From positions 369,099,704 through 369,163,703 of the forward strand of contig CM062297.1 in the NCBI GenBank assembly GCA_031216915.1: a DNA stretch of 64,000 bases, in the 5' to 3' direction. Below are positions 53,019 to 63,840 of the stretch, one piece after another. The position numbers and the translations under genes are program-made. The DNA comes from Pictodentalium vernedei (Eukaryota; Mollusca; Scaphopoda; Dentaliida; Dentaliidae). Every line of letters begins with the position of its first letter. Within the stretch, counting starts at the first letter, position 1. The notes under the pieces were generated by a model. It had not been told where the DNA came from. It saw nothing but the letters and a program-made list of their open reading frames with translations, and ran no database searches.

Positions 53019-53692
53019 CAACAAGTACAAGTCATGTGACGTGTTGGGCCGTTATTGACTATAACAGCCCAACACGTCAATAACAGCCCGACACGTCTAA
53101 ATATAGACAATGACGTCACATCTCTCAGCCGATCAACAATATTTTTCCCAGATTTCCATTTGAATCGAAATTCAATTCGGATTTTGTTAATTTGTAAACA
53201 CAATTAACACGTTTTTTTCAAGTGTTTCCCATTGTGTCACGGATAGATAATGTATTAAATATAGAAAGCGATGCACACAAAGTAAGTGACGACATATTTG
53301 ATGAATTAACTCCTTGCCTAAAGTTCGCATTTCGAAGATATATTTCATCATCTAACTTTCCAAATTTCGCCGTAGACTGATCAGACGATAGTCATGTTAC
53401 CCGGTTTGTTTGTCAACAAATCGGACGATAGTGTCGCTGTTTTTTTTTTTTATTCTAAAACGTCAAATTTCATTTATTTACCTTATTTCCCTTATAATTT
53501 AATCGTAATGTACCCGATGTACGAAAGTGGCAATAATAGAAATAACATGACTTTGTCGGGCATTACAGTGTATCAACAGCTCAACAGAAATGGTTAACAG
53601 CCCTTGGGCTTATTAGCGGCCCTCGACTTCGTCGCGGGCCGCTAATAAACTCTTGGGCTGTTAACCATTTCTGTTGAGCCGTTAATACAATG
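53019..53692. mobile_element. Foldback element with AACAGCCC-type arms and a short frame
   Basis: The left part is GTGTTGGGCCGTTATTGAC..TAACAGCCCAACACGTCAAT. The right part is a long hairpin, CAACAGAAATGGTTAACAGC..GCGGCC and GGCCGC..GGGCTGTTAACC..TGTTG (53578-53686). Between them a GTG-started frame at 53235-53381 reads VSRIDNVLNIESDAHKVSDD.., acidic and unrecognised. Probably a non-autonomous DNA element keeping part of a gene. Confidence 0.55.
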
Positions 53693-53756
53693 TAAAGCCC
53701 TTCAAAATCATGTTATTGTTATATTACTGGCCATCAAGTAGTAATCAGAAGTACTT

Positions 53757-53790
<34 letters not shown>

Positions 53791-53811
53791 GTGGGGGGGG
53801 GGGGGGGGGTG
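53757..53811. repeat. (GTT)n followed by poly(G)
   Basis: Ten or more TTG units (53757-53790), then GTG and about 17 G. Confidence 0.9.
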
Positions 53812-53872
53812 TCTGTATAATTGTTTGGCCAAATTGAGTATCGTTATCACTGACTCTCTATGCATAGGTTAG

Positions 53873-54331
53873 AAACACGTTTTCTTTTCTATCAGAAATA
53901 AAGGCGAGTCGAAGACAAGCCTTTGTTTCTGATTATTTATATTTATTTATTTATTGGTGTTTAAGGTCACTCCTTATTCACAATGGCTAACCGTGGCCGT
54001 GACAGTTTTACGGGTGGAGGAAGCCGGAGTATCCGGAGAGAACCACCGAGCATTGGCGAGCAACAGTCAGTTCCTCAATATTCTAACTTTGTTCAGGCTC
54101 CGCTCATGCAGGGTTACAGCGGTTGAAGACATGTGCACCATTGACGTGCAGTACGCCTTAGTACACGGCGCCATCGTGATCCCATATAGGCAGCCGGGAT
54201 AAAGTGCCTTGCCCAAGGACACAACGTGGGTCGTCCGGACAGGGATCGTCCTCTAGCATAGAAGTCCAACAGTTTACCACTGAGCCACCGCGCCCCATCC
54301 CCTTTGTTTCTGATAGAAAAGAAAACACGTG
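53873..54331. mobile_element. Foldback MITE split by a SINE
   Basis: The left arm CACGTTTTCTTTTCTATCAG (from 53875) pairs with CTGATAGAAAAGAAAACACGTG (to 54332). Between them lies the SINE at 53934-54300 with its target duplication. The hairpin loop held GGCGAGTCGAAGACAAGCC. Confidence 0.9.
53934..54300 (-). mobile_element. SINE family S, second head type, perfect 14-bp TSD
   Basis: Reverse-strand copy: tail TATTTATATTTATTTATTTA, family body, and a head reading GGGCGCGGTGGCTCAGTGGT on the minus strand, then a different anticodon-arm sequence (AAACTGTTGGACTTCTATGC) from the 20.7-kb copy. CCTTTGTTTCTGAT is present at 53920-53933 and 54301-54314. Confidence 0.93.
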
Positions 54332-54484
54332 CTCTGACCAACTTTGATCACAAAGGGCTTTTGTGTTTAAAATAACTCTTTTATGTTCTCTGCTGGACGA
54401 AAACATGGTATACGGTATATGCACAGAATCCATTCTGTTCGAAAATAAGAGACTGACTTGAACAAAAGTGTTGTGCCTCAAGGT
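54332..54484. other. Spacer, nothing seen
   Basis: Short unique stretch. Confidence 0.4.
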
Positions 54485-54865
54485 GTATTGGTTAACTGTC
54501 TTGAGATATTAAGGACATCTTTCTGATCTTTTGTCAAAACAAACCATATAGGTTATTTACTATTTTCTTGGCCCATTTTAAAATACATTTATGTATCTTT
54601 TAATTCATTTTTCAGAAAGGTACCTTAGAAATATGTATTTTATTAATTTGGTTGATTTGTCTTTCTGATTTTCTAATTGGCTATAACTGTAGCCCGTTTG
54701 CATGAATTCCAATTTAAAAGTCAATTTTTTCCTTTGAAAGCTGTAAATATAATGAAACATTTTAAGTAAATATATACAAAATGTTACTCTAATCTCGCCA
54801 CAAGAGTTTTACTTAATCACAGATACTTTCTTCACATCAAATGGGCCTTCCTTTCTTGGTCAGAT
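54485..54865 (+). repeat. Duplicated block D2, copy 2
   Basis: Partner of 52465-52835, about 2 kb downstream in the same orientation. Confidence 0.8.
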
Positions 54866-54899
54866 TTGGGCGTGCCATCGTCATCAAAGGGTCGTCCAA

Positions 54900-55372
54900 C
54901 AAAACGTTTATCAATCTTTTTAAATTTCTACCAATGTCATAAATACGAATTAAAGAGTTGAATAGCGGGATATCATGTATCAAAATAATGACTAAAGTAC
55001 ACAGAACTTGAATTTCTTCGCCTTTTCACGAGAGAAATAAATATTATGCGTGCTTTTGATAAAGAAATTTCTAGTGTCATAGGTTACAAACAGGAATAGC
55101 AAAGAATAGATCGGCAAATTAATGTCTGAGTTTCATATAAAAGACTCCACACTCCAGACTTGGAGAAAAGATATTCACCATTTAGTCACCGATGTGTTGA
55201 AAAGTCCCTTGGAAAATGCACGGAAACGAAATATAATTGCACTATTTAAGTCCTGCTGGTTTTGGTCACATGATTCTATTGAGTCAAGACGGGGAAACAT
55301 TTCGTTTTCAAAGATCTCAAAAGTACAGACACTTGATGGCTGTTTTCAAATCTTCAAGGCAATGTAATTGCA
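54900..55372 (+). repeat. Duplicated block D1, copy 2 (left part)
   Basis: Matches 21340-21740. An 81-residue open frame (55122-55367, MSEFHIKDSTLQTWRKDIHH..) has no counterpart open in copy 1 and is not recognised. Confidence 0.7.
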
Positions 55373-55575
55373 AATACATGATACATCCACATGAAAATAT
55401 TCCACTGACAATGGGACAACTGCTAGATAAAGCCTTCAGTTACATTGTTGACTCTGAAAATTAGATTCTGCATAATACATGATACATCCACATGAAAATA
55501 TTCCACTGACAATGGGACAACTGCTAGATAAAGCCTTCAGTTACATTGTTGACTCTGAAAATTAGATTCTGCATA
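55373..55575. repeat. Tandem duplication, 2 x 101 bp
   Basis: AATACATGATACATCCACAT to GAAAATTAGATTCTGCAT is present twice without visible differences. It ends directly before the LINE, so duplication and insertion may be linked. Confidence 0.92.
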
Positions 55576-55579
55576 ACAT

Positions 55580-57240
55580 TAAGTAAAATCTTCAACAATG
55601 GGTCACTACGGAAGGTCAGAAAAAAGGGGGAGGGGTAGGCATGTACATTAAAGAGGATTTAAAACCATCGCTGATCACAGACCTGGAAAACATCAGCACC
55701 CCGGCTGAGGTATCGAAAGAAATTGGATGGGTAAGGATCAGTCTGAAAAACAAAAGTATTGCCCTTGGGGTTGTGTATTGGGCGGTGGAGGGAAGCAAAC
55801 CCGAATGGAATGATTCGATATATTCAACACTAAGGTCCAATATCACCGAATTACAAAACAAGGGGCTCGGTATAATTCTGATGGGTGACTTTAATGGCCA
55901 CATAGGTAATGATGAAGAAGGCATAGAGGGTGGGGACAATAAAGTCAACAGGAATGGAAGGAAGCTGTTGAACTTCACAAACGAGCTCGGTCTGAAGATT
56001 CTGAACAGGGACGCGAGGAGTAAGGGGAAATGGACCTGGGAGAGGAACGACAGAAAATCAATAATCGACTACATCCTCACAGATATTAATTTATGGAGGG
56101 AGGTGATGGGGGTAGAAGTGGATGATGAGGGTAAAATGGAGGTGGATAGTGATCACAACTTGATTGCAGTGACGATCAGGGCCAACATTCTAGTAAAAAG
56201 CAAAGGAAGCTCTAAGGAGATTTGGGAACTCAAAAAAGATGCTGACTGGGCGAAGTTCAATGAAAAACTGAAACCAAAGCTTGCAACCGTACCCAAGAGG
56301 GGCATTGTCCAGAAGATGGCCGACTTCATAGTTGCGAGCCTGGTGGAGGCAGGAAAGGAAAGTGTAGGAAAGGTCAGGGTGCCAACACGGGAACTTGGGT
56401 ACAGAGTGAACGAAGAACTGAAAAGGGCCATAAAGGGAAGAAAAGCTAAATGTGCTGCATACAGGAGAAGTAGAAAACTTAAGAGGGCGGAAAGCAATGA
56501 GGCCATAGTTGCTAAGGAAGAATACCACCAAGTACGAAATAAAGTAAATAAGATTAAAGACGATAATCGGAGAGTACGAAATAGCAGTCTTATTAGGACG
56601 ATAAGAATGACGGGAGGGTGGGGGGGGGGGGGGGTCGAGTTCGAACGTATTTTGGAAATGAGTAAAAAAATCGTCAGAGAAAGGGTCATGGAGGATTGTA
56701 ACCGTAATTGGCGAGAGGGGGTCAAATCAAAGAGGTCTTTGGGTGGCCTGCGTGATAAAGAGAAGCCAGGTTTTGAAGAGTACCTTGATGGCACCTTTGG
56801 GGGGGGGGGGGGGCACTGTTGTTCAAGCTGAGGTCGCGATCCCTGGAGCTGAGGGGAAAAATTGGGAAAGACGGTGAAAGAGAGTGCCAGATGTGTAACT
56901 TGGACATGGTGGAGACCCTGGAACACTTTCTTCTAGAATGCCCAAAGTATCAGTCTAAAAGAATGAGATTCACTGGGAGTATAATGGGGAAGTGGGATGG
57001 GAGAATGAAGGACATGTGGTTAGGGGGAGACTCAAAGGAGAGGGTTAATATGCTAATCGGAGAGATTGGGAAGAATGGGACAAGGGATATCATCAAGCAG
57101 TTCGTCTCCGATTGTTGGAAAAGTGGGAATAGGGAGGCAGTTGGGAGTACAGGGGTAACCATGGCCTCCTCGTCCGAGAACCGCGACAAATCAGCGGCTG
57201 GCCAAAGTGTTATTATTATTACGCTATCGATTCAAACTCT
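55580..57240 (+). pseudogene. APE-type LINE lacking its reverse transcriptase
   Basis: It starts inside the endonuclease (KKGGGVGMYIKEDLKPSL). The 396-residue frame from 55641 has GDFNGHIG (residues 82-89), SIIDYILTD (140-148) and DSDHNLI (169-175), the Asp/Asn/His residues of the AP-endonuclease fold. After a basic linker (to about 56615) and a G tract, the next sequence (FERILEMSKKIVRERVMEDC..) belongs behind the RT. The C-terminal part in a second frame has ECQMCNLDMVETLEHFLLEC, the C-x2-C..H..C finger of many LINEs. The whole RT domain is therefore missing. The 3' end has TTATTATTATTA. A related 3' fragment is at 29.7 kb. Dead. Confidence 0.88.
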
Positions 57241-57475
57241 TACAATTTGGTTGTTGTCGATATGCAAAACATAACACTAGAAAATTAGGTTCGAAAACAA
57301 AAAATATATTCACATCAACACACATTGTAGTGTTCAACATTGCATATTTATGAAAATATGATTTGACTAAAGTCCAAACTATGTATGTGAGGGAAGTTCC
57401 CATTTGAAGTTATTTTTTGTTAGGCAAATACAGTGAAATGTAGTACCAAAATAAATTTAGAATTCATTCTCATGG
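57241..57475. other. Spacer, nothing seen
   Basis: AT-rich, no supported feature. Confidence 0.4.
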
Positions 57476-57479
57476 CACC

Positions 57480-57830
57480 AAACGGAGTGTAATATTGATC
57501 AATGCCGATTTTTATCACTGTGTCACTAAGAGCTTATGTTATTGCGATATCTCTGTTACTGAAAATAACATCAAACAGCTCATTGACAACGCGGGAGTTG
57601 TGTGCAGAAATTAACTGATATAAGACTAAAACGGTTCTGCAATTTTCTGGTAAATGAATATAATAACCGAAATAATCCTATGTTCATGCCTGCCATCCAC
57701 TGCCTATCAAATTGGAATGGGCGAATAGATCATTTATTCGTGTTGTTAAACTTTCTGGTGTTATAAACAGTTAAGTCTCCCCAGACAGCTGCTACAGAAG
57801 GACGATAGTACAAAATAAATAAAGCACACA
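57480..57830 (+). repeat. Duplicated block D1, copy 2 (right part)
   Basis: Matches 21785-22050 and 22300-22380 (GCCGATTTTTATCACTGTG, ATAATAACCGAA, CAGTTAA..TCTC..AGACAG). The region around the copy-1 M1 MITE is uninterrupted here, showing the pre-insertion state. Confidence 0.75.
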
Positions 57831-58319
57831 GCAGCATGTAAATCAGTGAATTAGAATTCATGCTCTCAAACATAACTAAGGTGATTGATATAAATCTTTT
57901 GCATGTGGGACATATAAAAAAAATTAATACTTGAGCATTCATATGGCACTCTCGATATTTGTCATTGCTCAACACCAGAAATTGTCACACAGACACAATG
58001 CCAACTGAAGAAGCTGGATAATATTTTTTTTTTGGTTTATCAGTCTCATCTTGTTTGCAAATTAGCAACAAATATGATACCAACTGACAGGGAATTGTGG
58101 GATATAATCACCGCAAAGTGAAAAAACTCATAAAGTATTCTTCATTTTACATCAATGAACACTCTTGTGACCCTATACTTGTTCTAGTGAACTGCGTGGA
58201 TTTGATCCATGGTGACCTTCTCAAAAGGTAAACAAATACAATATAACTATTTAGTAATTTTTAGATATTTTATTGTAAAAATTTAGGTGACTCACTTTTG
58301 CCATAGCCGATTTTCATGC
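57831..58319. other. No recognisable feature
   Basis: No supported gene. Confidence 0.45.
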
Positions 58320-58575
58320 TGAGCTTCCTACCACACCTGCAGTACAGCCGCCGTGGACTGGTCGCAATCCACGTGTGGGCAGTAAAGCCCACGTATGCGT
58401 TTACCAGGCAATAAAAATCAGCAGCAGCAAAATTTTAATTAATGAAGCACCGGGTTGTACCCGGTGCTTCATTAATTAAATGTTTGATGATTAATTCTAT
58501 AATTAGTGTTTGGAATCTAATATTATTGCGTCCGTGGTAATATTATCCACCCGTGGATAGTGGCCAGTTCATGTT
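58320..58575. mobile_element. Palindromic MITE (family P), copy 2
   Basis: The centre TTTTAATTAATGAAGCACCG..CGGTGCTTCATTAATTAAAT is a perfect hairpin (58434-58481). Outer words are shared with 32195-32495. Confidence 0.85.
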
Positions 58576-59377
58576 GGCCGTCATGAAGGGACTTAAATTA
58601 AAGAAATAATAATCTGCAAATTTGAAAAAAATATTGACTCTCAGACTGTTCTTGTACATGGACGGGCATGTAAAAAACACCATATGCAATGTGTAAGAAA
58701 TCATAAGCAACTCGAAATTACTTAAATCTGAAAAAAACATTAATGCAGACGAATGTTCATAAGATACGACATTGAAAAGATATAAACGAAGTTGCCCGAA
58801 GGTGATCAAATATAAATACAACATAATGACATAATAAATTAATAATACACATTTAACTAAGTTCACCTCACACTGCTGCCAGAATGAATGACCAACACAA
58901 ACAACAATTATGCGTTATTTTAGCAATAATTGGCATGAATAGAATTATAACTCTGAGTTATTTTTAATAAAACATGGCCATGTTTCCAGTAAAACTCAAA
59001 GCACATGTGTCGCCATGTGCCGCCAATGACAATCCAGATCAACCTGCATGGATGCATATCCTATAAATAGAACATGTATACGTAAACTTCACCTTTGCAT
59101 TTCTGAGAAAGCAAATAGCACCAAATAAGGAAAATGACATTGCAGTTTGTGCTGTCCTAGATTTTTCCATGAGTGACCGGTTAACCAGATGGAGATGAAA
59201 AAATGCTGCCTGCCATTTTTTTAAAAAAAGCCCCAATAAATTCACGACTTCGACTTGTTTATTTAATTGATATAGACGCTTTCATACGAATGATATATGA
59301 AACATGGGCACTTTAGCATAACGAAAATTGTGGTTTTGTGAAATGGTCAATTTATTTTTTTTCAAATTATTGTCCAT
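58576..59377. other. No recognisable feature
   Basis: A 107-residue minus-strand open frame (58543-58866) overlaps the MITE edge and is Phe/Leu-rich, with no recognisable domain. Confidence 0.45.
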
Positions 59378-59622
59378 TTAACCCTTTGAATCCCAGCGGC
59401 CTGTTTTCCGACCAGGAACATGATACGTCATAACGTCATCATATTGGATGGCTGTTCAGTAAATATTGTGTTGTGGGGGTAGACCAATCAGTATTTTCAA
59501 CGTGCAGTCCGAGGCTGCACGTTGAAAATACTGATTTGCCTACCCCAAATAATGAATATGGACTCTTCTAATTGCTACCATTGAACTGACAGGGGAGATA
59601 CCACTAGAGTTCAAAGGGTTAA
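59378..59622. mobile_element. piggyBac-like MITE (family M2), complete
   Basis: TTAACCCTTTGAATCC ... AGTTCAAAGGGTTAA, perfect TTAACCCTTTGAA ends. The centre CAGTATTTTCAACGTGCAG is followed by its inverse. Confidence 0.92.
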
Positions 59623-60078
59623 GTGCACCAATAATCTATGCTAAATGGATAAAAGGTAACCTTTGTATCAGTTCGTGAAAACTCAATGAATCTAAATACA
59701 CTGCACCGAGAGAAGGGGTCGAGAACGAAAATATTTGCGCTGTTTCTTTTCTTTTTACAATATTCAAATGCAAGACTGTTGTCACTCAAATTTTGAAGTG
59801 GAACCAAAGTATTATGTGAGTGTCATGTACTATACGTCTTCTCAGCACATCACATCTGAGCCTGTTCAGGTCTTGTACACGTACATCAATACTCAAACAT
59901 AATGAAGGTGTATGTAATTTGGGGGAAAGCTTCTAGGAGTATATCACAACAGTGAATCCAAACGGCAATCTTATTTTTGATTGATGAGTTGAAATTTTTG
60001 ATGGTAGCTAATCGTCTAGCAACGCCGTCGAAGCATTTTTTTAATTAGTCAATACGAACTTGTTTGAGATATGTTATT
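59623..60078. other. No recognisable feature
   Basis: No supported gene or repeat. Confidence 0.45.
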
Positions 60079-60091
60079 ATCATTCTATTTA

Positions 60092-60460
60092 TATTTATTT
60101 ATTTATTGGTTTTTAAGGTCACATACGTATGCACAATGGCTAATCGTGACCCTGAAAGTTTTACGGGTGGAGGAAGCCGGAGTACCCGGAGAGAACCACC
60201 GAGCATCGACGAGCAACTGTCAGTTCCTCAACATTCTTACTCTGTTCGACCTCCGCTCAAGCAGAGTCACAGCGGTTGAAGACATGTGCACCATCGACGT
60301 GCAGTACGCCTTAGTACACGGCTTCATCGTGCCCCCATGTAGGTAACCGGGATAAAGTGCATTGCCCAAGGACACAACGCGGGTCGTCCCGGACTGGGAT
60401 CGAACTCGAAACCTCTGGCATAGAAGTCCAACAGTCTACCACTGAGCCACCGCGCTCCCA
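60092..60460 (-). mobile_element. SINE family S, second head type, with TSD
   Basis: Reverse-strand copy with the same head type as 53.9 kb (minus strand GAGCGCGGTGGCTCAGTGGT, B box GAGTTCGATCCC). ATCATTCTATTTA (60079-60091) and ATCATTCAATTTA (60461-60473) form a 13-bp duplication with one mismatch. Confidence 0.92.
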
Positions 60461-60473
60461 ATCATTCAATTTA

Positions 60474-61555
60474 GCTGATATTATGCTAAATTATTTTTGA
60501 TAGTCAACATATGTTCACATGTCTATGTATTGTCAAAATGTATGGAGAGTGTCTCCCAGAAATCACAAGGCTACATCTGATCCCCAGTACCAATATTAGA
60601 GCAATTTTTGGTGGTTGCCCTAACACTTCTTCACTGGATACCATTTGGACCTTAAAAAGACAACAACAACCGAAAACGGAATTTTTTTCCCAATTCCAAA
60701 TCAACTTCAAAAGCAGACCAAAATATATTAGGCGGCAAGCTCTACAAACAGTTTCCGTAAATGCAAAATAATCTCCAACCGTTTGGGGTTTATTTTGCAC
60801 AGGTCAGAACTTTTTGCCTAGGATACCTTTTGCCCCGTGACTGTTTAGCCTGTGTCATCTTGTCGACACGAAAGAGTGTTCTGATGAGAATATAAACCCG
60901 GAAAAACATGTATTATCACATTAAGCTCCAGCTAGCACAGTTAACAATTAGGCACATGCTTTTAGTCAAACAAATATCTCCACAGTTTTCAAGAATGCAT
61001 GAATACTAGTCAACACACCAGTCTGAAGTAAGACATCTTTGAGACAAATATGCAATGATGGGACAGACGCGGACAAATATATAATGATGGGATAAACGTG
61101 GTCAAGTATAAGTTACAGAAAAGTTGTAAAATTGTTGAAGCCATCAGTTTCCAGCTTTATTACAATTTATTTTTTCATATATCATTTGGAACTTTCCATC
61201 GAGGATATATCCTCTATAGAAAGTTCCAATTGATATATAAAAAAATAAATAAATAAATGAAAAAACACTTACGAAACTGAGGTAATGCAGGCTGAGATAT
61301 ATTGCGCTGAAATCGTTATTTAATAAGCACAAGGTCGTTCAATAAACGTAAACTGATCTTATATAAACCGTTGTTTAGCATACAGATTATATCCCCAACT
61401 AGCAGTTCCTAGCTTCGTTCTTGGTTATCTGCGCATTTGATCACGAGGTCTTCTCGTGAAAATAAACTTTTTTTATCAGTTTTGATACAAGTACGGTGCC
61501 CTCAGTTGTGCGAGTTAAAAGCATACACGTTTTCGTGTTTTATACACCATAACTT
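60474..61555. other. No gene; one hairpin
   Basis: 61172-61240 is a hairpin (TTTTTTCATATATCATTTGG..GAAAGTTCC pairing with GGAACTTTC.. / AAATGAAAAAA words). Frames up to 98 residues are unrecognised. Confidence 0.5.
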
Positions 61556-61559
61556 TCAT

Positions 61560-61795
61560 TTTGTTGCATAATTTGAGTATTGGAGGATATCTTTCGAGGG
61601 ATAGTTATCTAAGGTCAATTATCTGGGGTTGGTTATGAGTCTTAGCTTCTGTTCGGCTCCGAGCTCCTAGACCACGCAGTGGCCTTAATAGCACCCAGAC
61701 CACTACTGCTGTCGAATCCATAGTCAGCGCCAGCTTCGACTGAGCTTGTATGTGCCAAGTACCACAGTTTCCTAACACTATTCATGTTTGAGCCT
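61560..61795 (-). repeat. F1 outer-arm fragment
   Basis: GGAGGATATCTTTC..GATAGTTAT and CTAGACCACGCAGTGGC..ACCACTACTGCTG match the reverse complement of 5000-5240. Confidence 0.6.
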
Positions 61796-61799
61796 CATT

Positions 61800-61925
61800 G
61801 AACTGTTTATTCAAATACTACAGATTATGACCACAAAGCTGTGGTTTTGAGTCAAAAATGAAAACTTTCAGTGTTTTATGAAGAAGATACAAGTGTCGTT
61901 TGCTATTCGCGTTAGGCGACGGTTT
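61800..61925 (+). mobile_element. M1-like MITE half, degraded
   Basis: TTATGACC..AAGCTGTGGTTTTGAGTCAAAAATGAAAA.. and GTGTCGTTTGCTATTCGCGT resemble the right arm of M1. Confidence 0.5.
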
Positions 61926-61957
61926 GAAATGAATAATAAACACACTCCTGATGAGGA

Positions 61958-61960
61958 CCC

Positions 61961-61991
<31 letters not shown>

Positions 61992-62000
61992 CCACACGCA
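61958..62000. repeat. Poly(C) followed by (CA)n
   Basis: About 19 C, then CACACACACACACAC. Confidence 0.9.
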
Positions 62001-63164
62001 TATATATGCACACTCCCTCACACACATGACCAGAAGTTTGACGCGGTCGCGGGAATCAATTGTATAAAAATAGATGTGGTTTTCTTCGTGGACGAAAAAG
62101 GCGACGAACGGTCGAATCTCCGCCACAACCCTATTATGGAAGCGCCATTTCCCAGAGGGACAATGAATGCGTGTCTCTTTCCTGATCCCACTCAGGTATT
62201 CTTCTGCCCTCTTTGAGAAAGGGTCCGGGCCCATGCCATTGGGGAAATCTGCGTGAAAGGGGCTGCAATTGGGAATTTGTTTAGGAGGGGAAAATATACA
62301 GAGACTAACAAAGACATTTTACATTCGAATTGAGCAAAGAACATTAAGACCGATACCTAAGCAACTGCATGTATACTACAAGTAAGTTTTGTAACAAGCA
62401 GTCCACATGAAATCATGTCCATGCAGTCTCTGTAGTCTCTATTAAACTCTTCTTATACTATTAAAGGAAACTTGTTATTTGCCTTTGAATTAAGAGACTT
62501 CGTTAGGCAAGCAATTTAAATTTAATGTACCATTGGACTCAGAAAACCGATGGTTTTCTGAGGCCTGATGACTACCCAGTTCAGGGTACCAGTTGTGCAT
62601 TAAATCTTTGTTTGAGTGGAAATTGAAATTGGGAAATAGGGAGTTAAGAATTTGGAAAAATCATGCCCGAGGAAAGGGGAAAGGGTCCCATAAATGGGGT
62701 CTGTAGATACCCGAGGGAATCCCTGCAACTATACCTGTCATTAAATCAGGACTTGCACGTTTTTATACCGACTGATCAAAAATGAGTTATCTGACAAAGA
62801 TGTCGTCTGCTCTCGCTGCTCCGTTCATAGACAAGAGCTCGAGAAAGGAATGAGATATTCGTTGTTTGCTCACTTCCGGAAGTCAGTATTTTGAAAATGT
62901 GTATTTATCAAGAGTTGTTATAGGAATAGAACGGTAGACCCCGCGTATTACTGTTCACTGTCTGTGCAGTAAACGAACTAATGGCGAGATTTAGCCTGTC
63001 TTTCAGACAGTCTTCACGACACTGACACATTGTTTTGCTGTCTGTTGGTATGGACACGCTACATAACCTGGTTATAATCCCTCGCTCTCGCTGTTGGTAA
63101 ATCCGCACCCGTTATAAATTATTGCTTTTCAGTTGCACCCATAACTATTTTACCCCTGGTGTTA
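62001..63164. other. No recognisable feature
   Basis: No supported gene. AAAACCGATGGTTTT at 62547 is a small palindrome. Confidence 0.5.
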
Positions 63165-63385
63165 TCATCCATGTCCCATTGTCAGTTCAATGGCAGCAAT
63201 TGGAAGAGCCCATATTCATTATTTAGGGGTCGACCAATTAATATTTTCAACGCGCAGCCTTCGGGCTGCACGTTGAAAATATTAATTAGTCTACCCCTCA
63301 CACTCGCTGAGCACCCACCCTACTTAATGAAAGTATGGCGTATCTTGTTCCTGGGCCGGAAAAGCGGCTTCAAAGGTTAGAGCAG
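63165..63385. mobile_element. piggyBac-like MITE (family M2), degraded ends
   Basis: Core GACCAATTAATATTTTCAAC..GCTGCACGTTGAAAATATTA and the flanking GGCAGCAATTGGAAGAGCCC..AAAGCGGCTTCAAAGGTTA match M2. The left TTAA end is lost. Confidence 0.8.
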
Positions 63386-63484
63386 CTGAAATGTTTTCGA
63401 ACAGCCAAATTCTTGATATCATGAGTGACAGAAAAGTGAGGAAACTATGTGAAAATCAAGCGCGCATATCCCACCCTGGAGTCA

Positions 63485-63555
63485 ATGGCGGATACAGGGG
63501 GGGGGGGGGGGCGGTGGGGGCGGTCGCCCCCCCCCCCCCCCCCCCCCCCTTTAGC
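63485..63555. repeat. Poly(G) then poly(C) with hAT-like edge words
   Basis: ATGGCGGATACAGG then G tract, GCGGTGGGGGCGGTCG, then a C tract of over 20. The G and C runs can pair. Edge words resemble CAGTGGCGGAT-type hAT ends, but no element was delimited. Confidence 0.7.
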
Positions 63556-63745
63556 TCGTGTTTGTAGGGCGTAGCCAGGATTTTCATTTGGGGACAATAC
63601 ATGAATTGAAGTAAAAACATACAACGACATTTATTTCCTCAATCACCATTCGCTATGGAAAACAAATATACCGTTGAAATTATGCAAAATATATCTACTG
63701 GTCGCCTTCATTTATAGCGTCACCGACACAGCATGATTTTGAGGT

Positions 63746-63840
63746 GTTACATGCCCCTAGCCTCAGGTACCCCATGGCTATGCCAATTATGGGTCAGGAT
63801 CTTAATTGGCATAGTCATGGGGTACCTAAGCCTAGAGGGC
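63746..63840. repeat. Foldback hairpin
   Basis: CCCTAGCCTCAGGTACCCCA..GCCAATTA pairs with TAATTGGC..TGGGGTACC..AGCCTAGAGGG. The arms are about 37 bp. Confidence 0.9.

Noticed and set aside
56153-56926. 257-residue minus-strand open frame opposite the LINE endonuclease
   Set aside because: It is the antisense shadow of the LINE frame, leucine/serine/proline-rich, with no domain; the plus strand has the catalytic motifs.
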